Shown here: piece by piece, positions 35,619 to 47,510 of the stretch
Position numbering within the stretch: position 1 is the first letter of the stretch
How the letters are laid out: each line of letters starts with the position of its first letter
DNA from: Coptis chinensis
Lineage: Eukaryota; Streptophyta; Magnoliopsida; Ranunculales; Ranunculaceae
Reading direction: 5' to 3'
Assembly: GCA_015680905.1 (NCBI GenBank)
Contig: CM027383.1
Coordinates: 87,701,001-87,765,000, forward strand
DNA length: 64,000 nt
The notes under the pieces: model-generated
What the model saw: the letters and a program-made list of their open reading frames with translations, nothing else
What the model was told of the DNA's origin: nothing
Databases searched by the model: none
Program-made: the position numbers and the translations under genes

Positions 35619-36119
35619 AAATCACCATAAATCTAATAAAACTATTATACACGCTAGATCGAGTTTAAGATAATTTCATTTGAAAATTATGAATTAATAT
35701 TCTAAACCACAAAGTGAAGATGCTATCTCAATTTGATCCCTTAGTTTCAAAATACTTATGCACCATAATCGCTGCTCATTAATGTACTTTCGGTTTATTT
35801 TCAATAAAAATATATTCTGATTAGAAAATTTGCCGCTAAATCACCATAAATCTAATAAAACTATTATACAAACTAGATTGAGTTTAAGATAATTCTATTT
35901 GAAAATTACGGCAGCAAATTTTTGAATCATAATATATTTTTATTGAAAATAAACTGAAATACGTTAATGAGCAGCGATAATGATGCATAAATACTTGGAA
36001 AGTGAATAGGCTATCTCAATTTGATCTCTTAGTTTTCAAGTACTTATGTATCATAATCGCTGGTCATTAACGTATTTCGGTTTATTTTCAATAAAAATAT
36101 ATTCTTATTAGAAAATTTG
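35619..36119. repeat. Direct and inverted repeat cluster in Helitron B
   Basis: Block 35619-35702 recurs directly at 35834-35905. Block 35726-35833 recurs directly at 36005-36119 and in inverted form at 35925-35990 (for example TTTATTTTCAATAAAAATAT against ATATTTTTATTGAAAATAAA). The arms of about 70 bp could form a strong hairpin. Confidence 0.88.
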
Positions 36120-36193
36120 TGTGAGACATTTTGTAAAGCCTTTTTAGCACACAAAATATTTAATAGATCCCGGGCGTATGCCCAGGTCCAAAA

Positions 36194-38050
36194 TCTAGTA
36201 TATACTAAAGCAGAGACATCTGAAACAGATTTTTCTCTTTTCTAGGTGGCACTATAATATGAGAGATATACTTTTCTATGTAGCTTTCTACAATGCTTTC
36301 CACCATGCCATGTGGACTCTTTATAGAGTTTGATTCAATTTTCACTTTCCAAAAGAGTGCATACTTACGATTAATATAGCTCTGCCACATAGTTTCCAAT
36401 TTTAGTACAACTCTCCCAACTTAAGTGCAATTCAAATTAGTCCCCACAAATTCTGCCCAAACATTATTATGTTTAACTAACAATTATTTCCTCAAAAATA
36501 GGAAAGAAATTACCACACAAATTCCGCACGTATAAAGAATATATCAATTATTTCCTAAAAAATAGGAAACATAATCTTATTACCCCCATAAATTATGTAT
36601 GTATAGATTTTTCTTCAATATTGGAATTAAATATCAACATAAGCCATTTAACCATACATACTCTTTTAGTACAACTCTCCTAACTTAAGTATAATTCAAA
36701 TTAGTATATACAATTATTTTCTAAAACATAATTATTTTTAACTAGCTATTATTTCCTCAAAAATAGGAAAGAAATTACCCCACAAATTTCACAAAAATAA
36801 TTATGTTTAACTAGCAATTATTTTTACCCCACAAATTTTGCAAAAATAATTATGTTTAACTAGCAATTATTATTTCCTCAAAAATACATAAATCAGAAGC
36901 TCTCTCCTAAAAATCTTAAAAATAATTGGAAGTTTCGGAGAGAATAGATAATGAAGCCATGAAAGCACAGTATAAAAAAAATACAAATTAACCAGAAACT
37001 AGTATAACACGGTGATCATGAAAAGAACAATATTAAATATGCCTTGATTTCCATTCTCAACAACATAAATGGACTTCATATTATTATTCTAAGACTATTT
37101 ATTTGCACCATAAACCGCTTGTATACATACATGTCACATACGCATTATCTTACCCCCAATGGTATTAACAATTTAGCTATAGGTAAAAGCATAAAATCTG
37201 AGTGAGAGGATGTTGTCATAAAATTGTGGGCATTGACACCACCAAAATAAATGTGCATAATGAAACTTGAAATGAAACACACTCATTAAATTCAAAGTTG
37301 TAAAAGAATGACCATTGCATTGAATTAAGCAAGACTTGACACCAATACATCTCCATCAGCCTCTGTGAATAGATTTTGATCTTTTATGTTGGAATTAAAG
37401 AAAAGAATATCATTATTGTTGTTGCCAAATAACCTCATTGGCAGTTAAGAAAACACAAAATGGGACTCAATTAGAGAAATTGTGTGTTTGTCAAAAAATC
37501 ATGAAAAAAGTCTAGAAACTATGTTATGTACATGTCTAGGTTCCATCTTAATATAGAATCCATTTGACATAACATCACAAAAACCTTGGCTAGAAATTAG
37601 GCTTTTGCTTGGACTTCAAAGGGGCTTGGGGAATGGGATATATAGGATAGACTGATGATAGGCGCATTGGAGCATAGAACACACTTGGTCTAAATAAATA
37701 CCTATTTTGAAATATTGACAGGTGGCCAGAATACTGCTAAGGCTGAGATCGACTAACTGTAACTTGAAAAAAGACCATAATTTATTCAAAATCTATAAGA
37801 AGAAAATAAAGAAGATGATAAATTGAGTAGGGCAAATACACAAGGAGACTCTTAATTGTTGAGATGACCAATTTTTTTTTGAATTAAGCTATCAAGTTTA
37901 ATATTAAAGGGACTAGGGGAGATAAAAGAACTTGAAAATTTTGTAATTATAACTGATAACCTATAAGTTCTTACTACTATAAGTGCTTGCTACAATTTGT
38001 ACCTACATAGATTAATTTTGATGTATTAGTTAGGGTGTTCACATGTGGTG
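36194..38050 (+). mobile_element. Helitron-like 5' end C, 3' end not found
   Basis: TCTAGTATATACTAAAGCAGAG overlaps the CTAG end of Helitron B. It is followed by the same sub-terminal pattern as B (CTAGGTGGCACTATAATATGA). No closing hairpin plus CTRR was seen before the hAT remnant, so this copy may be truncated. The right boundary given is arbitrary. Confidence 0.45.
36433..36890. repeat. Dispersed and tandem repeats within the Helitron-like segment
   Basis: Units combining ATTATGTTTAACTAGCAATTA, TTTCCTCAAAAATAGGAAAG and TACCCCACAAATT recur at about 36433, 36720, 36780 and 36830, the last ones nearly in tandem. Confidence 0.75.
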
Positions 38051-38061
38051 TCAAGAGCAGG

Positions 38062-38718
38062 GGCTACTAACCCCCAAATTTCCTAAAAAAAAATGTATAT
38101 ATACTAATATATTAAATTAAGTCAAAGTTGAAAGTTAAGCAAAAGGAAAAAAAAAAGTTGACTTAAGGAAACCGGAAACGCAAACAAAAACAGACTTCAA
38201 AACCCTCAACCCTGGCTCCCTTTCTTCCCTCTCTCTCATATACGTGAAAGCTCAAAGCTGAATGAAACAGTAATGATTGATGACTTAATTATTGATTAAT
38301 TTATTATTCCTTCATTGAATTATTTATGTATTAAATTTATTACTTTAGTTGCCTCGTTCGACTATGTGAGATTGTGAGCAAATTGATAAAACTTCATATT
38401 TTTGAACTCCTTGAATAAACAATAGAGAATGCTCCATGAATCTCCGATTTACTTTGAGTTGAACAAGTTGATTTTGCGACACAAAGGTAGTTAATTACTT
38501 AATTGTCATGCTTTGCACTCCCTAAGTCCCCATTCCTTTATGCGGACAGCTGATCTTAAGTTGAAGGTTCTTTTAAAAATATTATTCTTTCTGCGGTTCC
38601 ATTGGTTCCATAACCGTAGCACATTGGCGTATTTATGTATAGAACCAATTATCTGTGAAGTGTATGTATTAATGTATAGAACCAATTTATTAATAATGGT
38701 CTATTATTTTAGGTTACA
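38062..38718 (+). other. Presumed 5' region of the hAT element
   Basis: CAGGGGCTACTAACCCCC at 38062 resembles the CAGGGGC start of plant hAT elements. It leads to the transposase start at 38719. I could not find a matching inverted end or target duplication, so the element boundary is uncertain. Confidence 0.35.
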
Positions 38719-41250
38719 ATGTCGCAACACCAAGCGCCAAATAAAACAAAAACTCTATTATCATTTTTTAAGCGTAAAACTGCTACATCGGAAAGTGATG
38801 AAACTCGTATGCCTAATCTTGATACTTCAAGAGTTGATGGCAATAAACAACGTCCTTCCAAAGTCCAAAGGGTTGTGATAGAAGAAAGTGAACATTCTCT
38901 TCAAGTCCAACAGGTCGTGATCAACGAAGTTGAGTATTCCCCTCAAGTCCAAAGTGTTGTGCTTCAAGAAGTTGATGCGACTTCTTCATTTGAACAAGAT
39001 CCGGGTTTACGTGTTCCAATTTACGAATACCCGGTTGATCAACAAGAAGTGGTTAGAATATATTATCTCTCCAAGGGGCCTACACAACCTCGTCTACAGG
39101 AAAAATAATATCCAAGCACTAAGTTTGGAAAGCAAGGTCGTCGGTTCAAGTATAATTAGTTCTCACAATTTCCTTGGTTAGAGTACTCAATAAAGAAGGA
39201 TAAATCTTATTGTTTTTCTTGTTTCATTTTTGAAACAAATCTGCCAAAATGTCCAGAATTTTCTATTGAAGGTTTTACAAACTGGAAGAAGGTTAATGAT
39301 GGAAAGAAGTGTGCTCTTGCAACATGAAGGAGGTCCATGTTCACCACATAGGTCAGCCACCTTGTCTTGTGAGAATTTTATAAATTCTTCTCGACACATT
39401 GATAATATGTTTAAAACACAATGTCAAGAAGAGCTTGCCAATAATCGTTTGCTAGTCAAAGCTATTGTTCAATGTATTCAATTGCTTGCGCTACGAGGGA
39501 TTTTTTTTAAAGGTCATGACGAGTCAATCGAATCAAAGAATAGTGGGAATTTCAAGGAAGTGTTGAAGTTTGTGGCTATGTTGAATGAAAAAGTTATGGA
39601 ATTAATAGGTGGGGCTCGGAGAAATGCCAAATATACCTCACCTAAAATTCAAAAGGAACTTTTGAATATATATGCTGAAAAAGTGAGAAAGAGGATTCGT
39701 GAAGAAGTTGGTGATGCAAAATTTTGTATCCTTGTCGATGAAGCATAAGATAGTTCAAACAAATAACAAATGGTGATTGTCATAAGATTCGTTGATAGTG
39801 GTGGTTTTGTTACAGAGCGGTTTTTGGGCATTGTCGGCTTGAAAAACACTTGTGCATTGAGTTTGAAAGAAGCTATATCCAATGTCCTTGCTCGTCACAA
39901 TTTGCTTGTGACAATTCTGAGAGGTCAGGGGTATGATGGTGCTAGCAATATGCGTGGTCAATGGAATGGATTGCAAGTATTGTTTCTTAAGGAGTGTCCA
40001 TATGCATACTATGTGCATTGCTTTGCACATCGTCTACAACTTGCCTTAGTTGCAGCTTCTAAAGATGTGTCGGATGTTTGGTTATTTTTCTCAAAGTTGG
40101 CTTCTATAGTTAATCTTCATATTTCGCCAAAGCGTAAAGCTAAGTTACAGGAGGCTCGACAAATTGAGATTGATAAGTTGGTAGCTAGTAGTGAAATCAT
40201 TAGTGGAAGAGGAGCTAATCAAGTGTCCACCTTGCAACGAGCTGGAGATACTCGATGGGGTTCTCATTTTGGATCAACTAGTAGTTTGATAGAGTTGTTT
40301 GGTGCAACTTGTACAGTTCTTGAAAGTGTCATGGAGAATGGGTCAAGTAACTCTATGTGTGGGGAAGCTAAATGTGCTTTAATTGCAATGAGAAATTTTG
40401 AATTTGTCTTTCTCTTTCATTTATTGCACAAGATAATGGGAATCACTAATTTATTGTGTAAAACTTTGCAAGAAAAGTCTCAAGACATCTTAAATGCTAT
40501 CAATTTAGTCTCGAGTACAAAAACACTTCTTCAAGAACCGAGAGAATCAAGTTGGGACACTTTCCTTAGAGATGTGATTTCATTTTGCGAAAGATATGAC
40601 ATTGCTATGCTTGATATGGGTGCTCGTTACATGGCTGGTACAGGTCGTTCTTGTCAGTAGATAGATTACATTACAGTTGAGCATCATTACCACTTCAATA
40701 CTTTTAATGCTGTAATAGATTACCAGTTACTGGAGTTAAAGAATAGATTCCTCGATGAAACAATGGAGCTTCTTTCTTTTATCTCAGCTTTGGATCCAAG
40801 TGGTGCTTTTAAGTCCTTCGATATTGATGATATTTGCAAGCTCGTCGATTGTTTTTATTGTGAAGACTTTTACTAAGCAGGAGATATATATTTTGGGAAG
40901 CCAACTCCAACATTACAAGATTGATGTGGTTAATCATGCTCTTTTTCAGAAAATGTCTACAATCTCCGAGTTATGTCAAGGATTAGTTGAAACAAAAAAA
41001 GTCAAAACACTATTTTTTGATTGATAGATTGATTCGTCTTATCTTGACACTTCCTGTTTCCACAATAACTACAGAACGAGCATTTTCAGCTATGAAAATC
41101 GTCAAAACACGGCTTCGTAACAAGATGGGGGATGTGTTTTTTGCCGATTGTATGACTCTTTATATTGAACGAGAGTTTGCTGAAGAAGTCGATTTGGATG
41201 GGATAGAAGATGAATTTATTAAGAAGCCATGCAAGGCGAAATTTCGCTAG
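38719..41250 (+). pseudogene. hAT transposase (ZMYM1/TTF-type zinc finger, DUF4371), broken
   Basis: ATG at 38719 opens a lysine-rich start (MSQHQAPNKTKTLLSFFKRK), usual for this family. A zinc-finger region lies near 39190-39380 (KKDKSYCFSCFIFE). The DUF4371 catalytic region follows in 39230-40660, with ILVDEA, GQGYDGASNMRGQWNGLQ, YYVHCFAHRLQLALVAASK and RAGDTRWGSHFGS. The hAT dimerisation domain is at 40987-41250 (LPVSTITTERAFSAMKIVKTRLRN). The chain is cut by a stop at 39106, stops after VDEA at about 39747 and 39764, a stop at 40658, and frame changes before the dimerisation domain. It is therefore not expressible as one protein. Confidence 0.92.
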
Positions 41251-41672
41251 TGCGATACTTTGTACTTTGTTTAAATGTCTTTGTTATAGTTGTCTAGGTT
41301 TGTTATAGTTGTCTTTGTACCCCCCTTCATTAATTTAACGAGTCAAATACAAGTGTCCTGCTTTGTCCTCACCCACAATGTATTGAAGTCTAGCTTCAAG
41401 GGGTACAAAGTAGTTGCAGCCATTATAAATCTCAAGAGCCGCCAAGTAATCAGCCCCCTAATTACATTATCATAAAACGTGAATGAAATCCACCTTTTGC
41501 ATCCTAGAAACAACATCTTTGATGGCTGCATGGATGTCCCAGTCGTACCAAGGCGCTAGTTCCCTTCCCATCAAGATTTGAATTGTGTTCATGGAGTCAG
41601 AAGCAACTAAAATCTTTCATTTTTGGATCAATTCGCAACCAAACAATATATCCTTCATAAATGGCTTTCATC

Positions 41673-43723
41673 TTTTTTTTTGCACTCAAGTAAGGTAATT
41701 TTATTAGTGAAAAAGAGAGAATGATACAGAGAAAGGGAAACCTTTTACATCATTCAGTCACCTTTAGGTAAACCTAAAATAGGTTCTATACAAACATTCA
41801 AGAGATTTCACAAAGTCAGGCCTAGTACAACTCCAGAGAATTGCATCTTTAGCCAATTGTGAACCTTTTTTAGCTACTGCGTCAGCTGCAAAGTTCACTT
41901 CTCTGTAAGTGTGCGTGATACGCACCTCTTGAAGTTCTTTATATGCCCTTTTCCATCTTTGTCTCCATTGCCAAAGACCTTGATTCCCAATGAAAGCAAG
42001 AACAGCATCACTAGAATCTGATTCAATATATATCTTCAGCCATCTTTTACACATTACAGTTTCCATAGCAAGTACAATGGCAAAGCACTCGGCCTCATAG
42101 TTTGTTACCACCCCCAGCCCCATAGCTAAGACTCAAACAACCATGTTATCACTATTACGACAAACCAGACCACTACCCCCATTCCCAGGATTTCCCAAGG
42201 AAGAGCCATTAGTGTTAGCTTTCACAGTATACTCTTCTAGCGGTATCCAAGACACCTGTTTGATTCATTCAGTTGGACTGACTCAACATCGAACGTTAAG
42301 TTTGCGAAAAAGAACCAGCTCATTTGAATCATTTTTCATGAAGCCTTTCAATAGCATACCTGCTAGGCCAATATTACTCAGAATAAGCTTCTTCATTAGA
42401 TGGATGCTGACATTAGCATCTTCGAAAGTGCATTTGTTTTTGACCTTCCAAATCTGGACCAGTGTGTTAGTCACAGCAGCCACCCAAAGATCTTGAACCA
42501 ATGAGCTTTTGGTTTTAGATGCTTCCATCATGCTACTGAAGTTATAATCACATCTTGCCACTTGAAATAAATAGACAAGCCAATCCCAAAGAGATCGAAC
42601 TGCAGTGCAATTCCAGAAGATGTGATTAGTTGTTTCCTCTTGTTGTTTGCACATTCTGCACTTTGACGCAAGGTGCACCCCTTTCTTCTGTATCTTGTCA
42701 TCAGTGGAATATCCATGTGCATGATTTTCCAAGCTAGGCCGGAAGCCTTGGGATGAATGTGTCGTGCCCATATATACTATGCCACGTTGTCTTAGATTCT
42801 TTTTTCCTTATTGCCTCGAAAGTAGAACTCACTGAAAAGATTCCCTCTCTATTAAGCTTCCATATTCTAGTATCCTGCTCATCACCATTTGGCATCTGCA
42901 GAGTTGAAAGATCCACTCCTAGATTTGAGAAGACCTGAGAGACTGCAGCTGGTATACTCCAATTATTTTCCTCTATGAGATAAGCTACAGTAGCCTTAAA
43001 ATTCTTCTAGTCTAAGTTAGGTAGCCTATCTGCAATAGAAACACCAGCCCAGTGGTCACGCCATAAGTCAATGTCTTTACCTCGTCCAACCACCCAACCA
43101 ATAAGATGCTTCATATGACCCAAAGCCCATTTAATCCCAGGCCAAACAGATGAGGCCTTGTAGTAGGTGAGCCAAGTTCCATTCTTCATTGTAAACTTAG
43201 AATGCATATATACTCTCCAGATGGATTCTTGTTGCATCAAATCCCAAGCAAGCTTCATGAGTAAAGACAAGTTGAGATCCCTCAATCTTCTCAACCGAAG
43301 ACCTCTTTCTTCTTTAGGCTTGCATACTTTCTCCTATTTTAGAGTAACAAATTTTTTCAGATTCGGGTTACCATACCATATGAAGTTTCTAATAGCTGCT
43401 GCCCCCTTCTTGAATACTCTTCCTTGGCCACTTGTACACCCCCATATTGTGAATGAGAATGCTAGAAAGAATAGATTGGGCTAGAACCACTCTACCTTGG
43501 AAAGATAATAACTTTCCAGCCCACCCACTAGCCTTTCTTTTTATCTTATCCACGAAAGGCTGCACATGACTCTTTTTAACCTTCCCTTGGAATAAAGGTA
43601 CTCCAAGATACTTCTCTGGTAGACGACCTTTAGGGATACCAAAAAGGTATTCTATCTTTTTCTTTCTTGCCAGATCCATGCTTCCTAGAAACAACTTGCT
43701 TTTTGTGGCTTTCATCCCTTGGA
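41673..43723 (-). mobile_element. 5'-truncated L1-type LINE
   Basis: The element runs on the minus strand from about 43723 to a poly-A tail, seen as T9 at 41673-41681. It has only the 3' half of ORF2. Flanks ATAAATGGCTTTCATC (41657-41672) and ATAAACGACTTTCATC (43724-43739) form a 16-bp target duplication with two mismatches; an alternative is an exact 11-bp TGGCTTTCATC match at 43706-43716. 5' truncation, poly-A and a target duplication of this size are standard signs of target-primed reverse transcription. Confidence 0.88.
41764..43715 (-). pseudogene. LINE ORF2 C-terminal half: RT end, zf-RVT, RNase H
   Basis: Read downward, 43389-43715 holds the RT thumb-side text IPKGRLPEKYLGVPLFQGK and GKLLSFQGRVVLAQS. 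43007-43294 holds LWRDHWAG. 42283-42771 holds the zf-RVT motif CRMCKQQEETTNHIFWNC. 41764-42250 is the RNase H domain (NTNGSSLGNPGNGGSGLV, then YEAECFAIVLAME and IESDSSDAVL). The usual first RNase H Asp (NTDGSS) is Asn here, and a stop follows in the same domain. The RT catalytic core is absent because the copy is truncated. Confidence 0.9.
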
Positions 43724-44115
43724 ATAAACGACTTTCATCTCTTGATATAACACTGATGAACTTGTTCCTCCTGAGCCAGTGTACGCAAGAAGTACTTCTC
43801 CATTAGAGTCTCTGATAAGACCTCCAGTACCAATGTGATCATCAATAAGTGAAGCATCTGAGTTGAGCTTGGCAGTGTCCACATCCGGTTTGGCCCATAT
43901 GCAACTGGATTGAATGCATTGTTTATAGGAAACCTCGATGCCAAGCTTGTCCAAGAGGGATGACTTTGCATCTGGATTGAGATTCATCTGAGTTAAAAAG
44001 TTCTTGCAGATAGACCTTCATGGTGTTCATGAGATTGGTGTTACAAAGTTCACTCCTGAAACTCCCTTCTATATAAACCCAACCAGCAACTAGCTGCCAA
44101 TCTCAAAATAATTTA

Positions 44116-44371
44116 TGATGCAGGACATTTAACTAGTATTAGTTTCTATTTTCATATTTAGTTTTAGAATTAGTCTTTCTTTTCCTAAATATATTTATGA
44201 ATTCTAGTTTAGGCATTATCATACTTTTAGTAGTATTTCTATTTCCATTAGCCTTGTAAACTCTATAGATACAGAACAAGTTCTGTATCGTCATTCAATA
44301 ATCAATATCAAATTTAACAAGCCTTTTACATACTTTTTTTTTTTTTTTTTTAATTCGCTTCCACTTCGTCA
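44116..44371 (+). repeat. Gypsy 5' LTR (256 bp)
   Basis: It begins TGATGCAGGA and ends CTTCGTCA. It aligns closely to 50145-50392, the main differences being a longer T run and a few substitutions. Confidence 0.93.
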
Positions 44372-44373
44372 AT

Positions 44374-44385
44374 TGGTATCAGAGC
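44374..44385 (+). other. Primer binding site, initiator tRNA-Met type
   Basis: TGGTATCAGAGC lies two bases after the LTR end. Confidence 0.9.
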
Positions 44386-44394
44386 TTTGGTTCG

Positions 44395-45085
44395 ATGACC
44401 CATCACGATGATGTTGAACCGCGTTCCCACCATGCAAATAGTGGAGATTACATTACTAAAAGTGCCTTGTTTCATCACTTGAATCAAGCCATTGAGAAGC
44501 TTCGCTTGGAGATTCGAGATATCATAATCACGACGCTTCAAGACGAACGAGAAAGAGCAAAACAATTGGGTGAAGATGTCGACAACACCAATCGTCTTCC
44601 ACATACCACCCATAGTGCACCGACTGCGCGCCACTGCTCAATTCACCCAACCACCAATCACCGGTGTTCAGACAGGTGATTCCCGACAACTTCGTGCCAC
44701 CACCACCCCTCCAATTCCATATCAGGTTCCTGTCATTCAACCTCATCACCAATTTCTTCAACCCACAACCACCCACCACTAACCCCAACAACCAATTTCG
44801 ACCCAAATTTATTAACGACAAGTTTTTCCACAAACCCAACAACCTATTGAATATTTCCAACACCAAATCATTCCCACCAATTATCAACAACAGTTTAACC
44901 CCTCCCTGATTTATCAATTCGAAACCCAACCACAAGTATTGAACCCCAAATCCACACCACAATTCATCAAACACGACCTCTTCACTTCCAACAACCTGTT
45001 TTTCTTAACCCACCCGTTCACAATCGACTCAACAATCCACAATCCACTACATTCAGTAATCCGACTTTTGATTTGGAAAGAACGC
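44395..45085 (+). pseudogene. Gypsy gag N-terminal part
   Basis: ATG at 44395, just after the primer site, opens MTHHDDVEPRSHHANSGDYI and a charged stretch compatible with a coiled coil (NQAIEKLRLEIRDII). A proline/threonine/asparagine-rich region follows, in several frames because of indels. It ends at the solo-LTR insertion site GAGGC. Confidence 0.7.
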
Positions 45086-45090
45086 GAGGC

Positions 45091-47505
45091 TGTCACACCC
45101 CAAATTTCCAGAAAATTAAAATAGGGAATTTTTTTCAAGATATAAATATCTCAATCACCACCCTATTCAATCATCTGAAAACCCAGGGCGAAATGAAACC
45201 CTAATAACATATTATCAACCATGATATTAAAAATTTGAGATCAAATTTAAAACCAAAATGAACAATCCTTCAATCACATTATTAAACTACAAAGAAACTA
45301 CCCGACTCTATTACATCTGTCTCAAAACAAAATTGTACACTTCAAAAAAACTTAAGCTAGAAGACTCCAAGAGCAAATCCAAATCACGTGTCCTCATCCA
45401 CTGCACTCCATCATCTATGTTTCCAAGAACACACCCACGTTGCAAAACAAAACAAACATGGGTCAGCAAATTGAATTTGCTGGTATGAGTAAGACTAAAT
45501 ATAAAAACAATATGTTCAATATTTCAAATAAAGAAATATACAATTACAATTATTTCAATTTGGAAGACAAGTTAGTTCCGTTTTCTCAAAACGACATGTA
45601 GTTTCTTCCCAAGTAAGATTTCACCCATAATATACAATTCCAAGAATCTCATATAACAGTACTTATCATTTCCACTTTCTAAAATAACTCACAACATAAA
45701 TACCACTTACATTCCACTTAGTAAATGCACATATGATAACCTAATTAAATATGAGTTTGATACACCTTACCTTTAAGCTAGCACGTCGTCTTAGGGTAGG
45801 ACAACGTCTCTGCATAAAAAGTTAATAAGTCCTACCCTCCTGCAAAACAAAGTTAGATTTTCCAAACATAATCATTTATAGTATATATCTATTTTACTCT
45901 CACTACAACCATCATGGATATATATAATCTGGCATAACATATCGCCAATATTAATATTCATGTCACACCACCATATCCATTATATCATAATATATCATCA
46001 ATATTAACTAACATTCATATTACACCACCATATCCATCATATCATAATATATCACCAATATTAACTAACATTCATATCACACCACCATATCTGTCATATC
46101 ACGCTAACCATATTCACATTCCTTCGTAAGAAATTATATGCATCATATCATAATATATCACCAATCATATCTAACAACTTGCTCATACTTAAAACCAATA
46201 TTTTTCTTAAAATCCACTTGTCTACTTATGAGAACGAGGAAAATATCACAACCAGGGAGTACATTCATCCCTTGTGAGTATCAACTCACACAAACCATAT
46301 ATATATTTCTCATAAGAAATAATGTACATCATAATACATAAATATTCATATGCAATAACTCAGTCACACCCACGTAAAATCAATATTTTACTTTGCTTAG
46401 TAATTATCTTATTGACTAATTTATTAAAAGACACAGCCCAACTCAACAAAACGTAGGCCCAAAAGCCTTTAGCCTTTCCCAAGCCCAACTAGAACTAAAG
46501 GCCATATGTGAATATCTAAAACAAAACAATTAAGCCCACAAGTATTTCGACCTAAGCCCAAGCCCAACTAAAAGAACAGCATCGCTGGTCTTTCTTCTTC
46601 CTCACCAGCGCATCCCACCACTGGATTAGCCACCACAACCACCAACCCTACTCCACTCTAAACCAATCGGTTTTACTCCTCCCTAAAAACCCCATCTTTT
46701 GATACAATCAAAACCCCATTCCATCACTAGCCAGAAATTGTGTTTTTAACTCCATTAACACCACCTGAGCTACTTTGACAGCCCTCAACCAACAACCAAA
46801 CCCCACCGAAACCACTCAGTTTCAATCCCCAACAAAAACCCAACACTATTGTATTGTCAAAACTTGATTTCCCCCACTCCTCACAAATCGCGTTTTGACG
46901 CCATTACTGCTCTTTCAGAGCCTCCACCGATCAGATTTCACATCCCAAACAAACCAACAGTTTTAACGAATACAAATCGACAGTTCACACAACACAATCC
47001 AATACAATCAATCAAATAAAAATCAACCCATTCAAACATTTAAACCCCCAATAACGGTTTGTTTCAATTGTTGAACCTCATGGTATCGACAGAAATCGTA
47101 ACTTATACAGAAACTTATGTTTGGACAGAATAAGCAAATTTTAAATAGACTAACATACGTAGTAATGTGAAAGTCGATAATTTTAGTAAAAGATAACAGT
47201 ATCTATTCACTCGTGATACGCTTCGGTAGCTATCTATCAGTAGATTTCCAGCAAGAATCCTCCTTTCTCTTTTATGTGAAAAAATTCTTTTTTATTTTCT
47301 TTTATGTGTGTAAATTAAACTCTACGTGTGAACTCCTTTTTGACTTTAAAACCCCCCCGAAAAATAGGAATGAAGGTTTATCTATTTACTTACGGGGTTT
47401 CCTATCCTTAACTAATATGTATCTTATTTTTTGTTTTATTTATTTTTATTATTAATATTAATCATATATTATAAAAATAATAAATAGAAATAGCCGGGTG
47501 TTATA
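45091..47505. mobile_element. Solo LTR (2.4 kb) nested in the gypsy gag
   Basis: It starts TGTCACACCCC and ends CCGGGTGTTATA. These ends are near-inverted (TGT-ACACCC against GGGTGTTA-A) and resemble LTRs of chromovirus-type gypsy families. A perfect 5-bp target duplication GAGGC flanks it at 45086-45090 and 47506-47510. No primer site, polypurine tract or pol is inside, and the host gag pattern resumes on both sides, which fits a solo LTR left by recombination. The last dinucleotide is TA instead of CA. Confidence 0.82.
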
Positions 47506-47510
47506 GAGGC

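Larger units (their letters stand above)
32058..36198 (+). mobile_element. Helitron B carrying a minisatellite
   Basis: It starts TCTATATACTAAACTAGAG directly after Helitron A and ends with a hairpin (CCCGGGC-GTAT-GCCCAGG, one mispair, 36169-36186) and CTAG, followed by T. Its interior is dominated by a long ~54-bp minisatellite in three blocks and by direct and inverted repeats near the 3' end. No Rep/helicase is encoded. Confidence 0.78.
41335..44085 (-). pseudogene. RNase H-like (RVT_3) remnant split by a LINE
   Basis: On the minus strand the N-terminal half lies at 43724-44085. It contains WAKPDVDTAKLNSDASL with the first catalytic Asp, followed by GTGGLIRDSNGEVL. It ends with YQEMKVVY at the insertion point. 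The C-terminal half resumes at 41335-41656 with EGYIVWLRIDPK, SDSMNTIQILMG and a NVIRGADYLAALE-like end. Joining the halves across the insertion restores the usual RVT_3 domain order. The C-terminal half also has frameshifts (near 41620 and 41480). Such domains come from plant LINEs or from domesticated relatives; which applies here is not clear. Confidence 0.75.

Noticed and set aside
41290..41475. Plus-strand frame after the hAT transposase
   Set aside because: The minus strand here encodes the end of the RNase H-like remnant (NVIRGADYLAALE), so the plus frame is a shadow.
45258..47455. Several 60-80-codon frames inside the solo LTR
   Set aside because: None shows a domain, and the segment has LTR ends and a target duplication.
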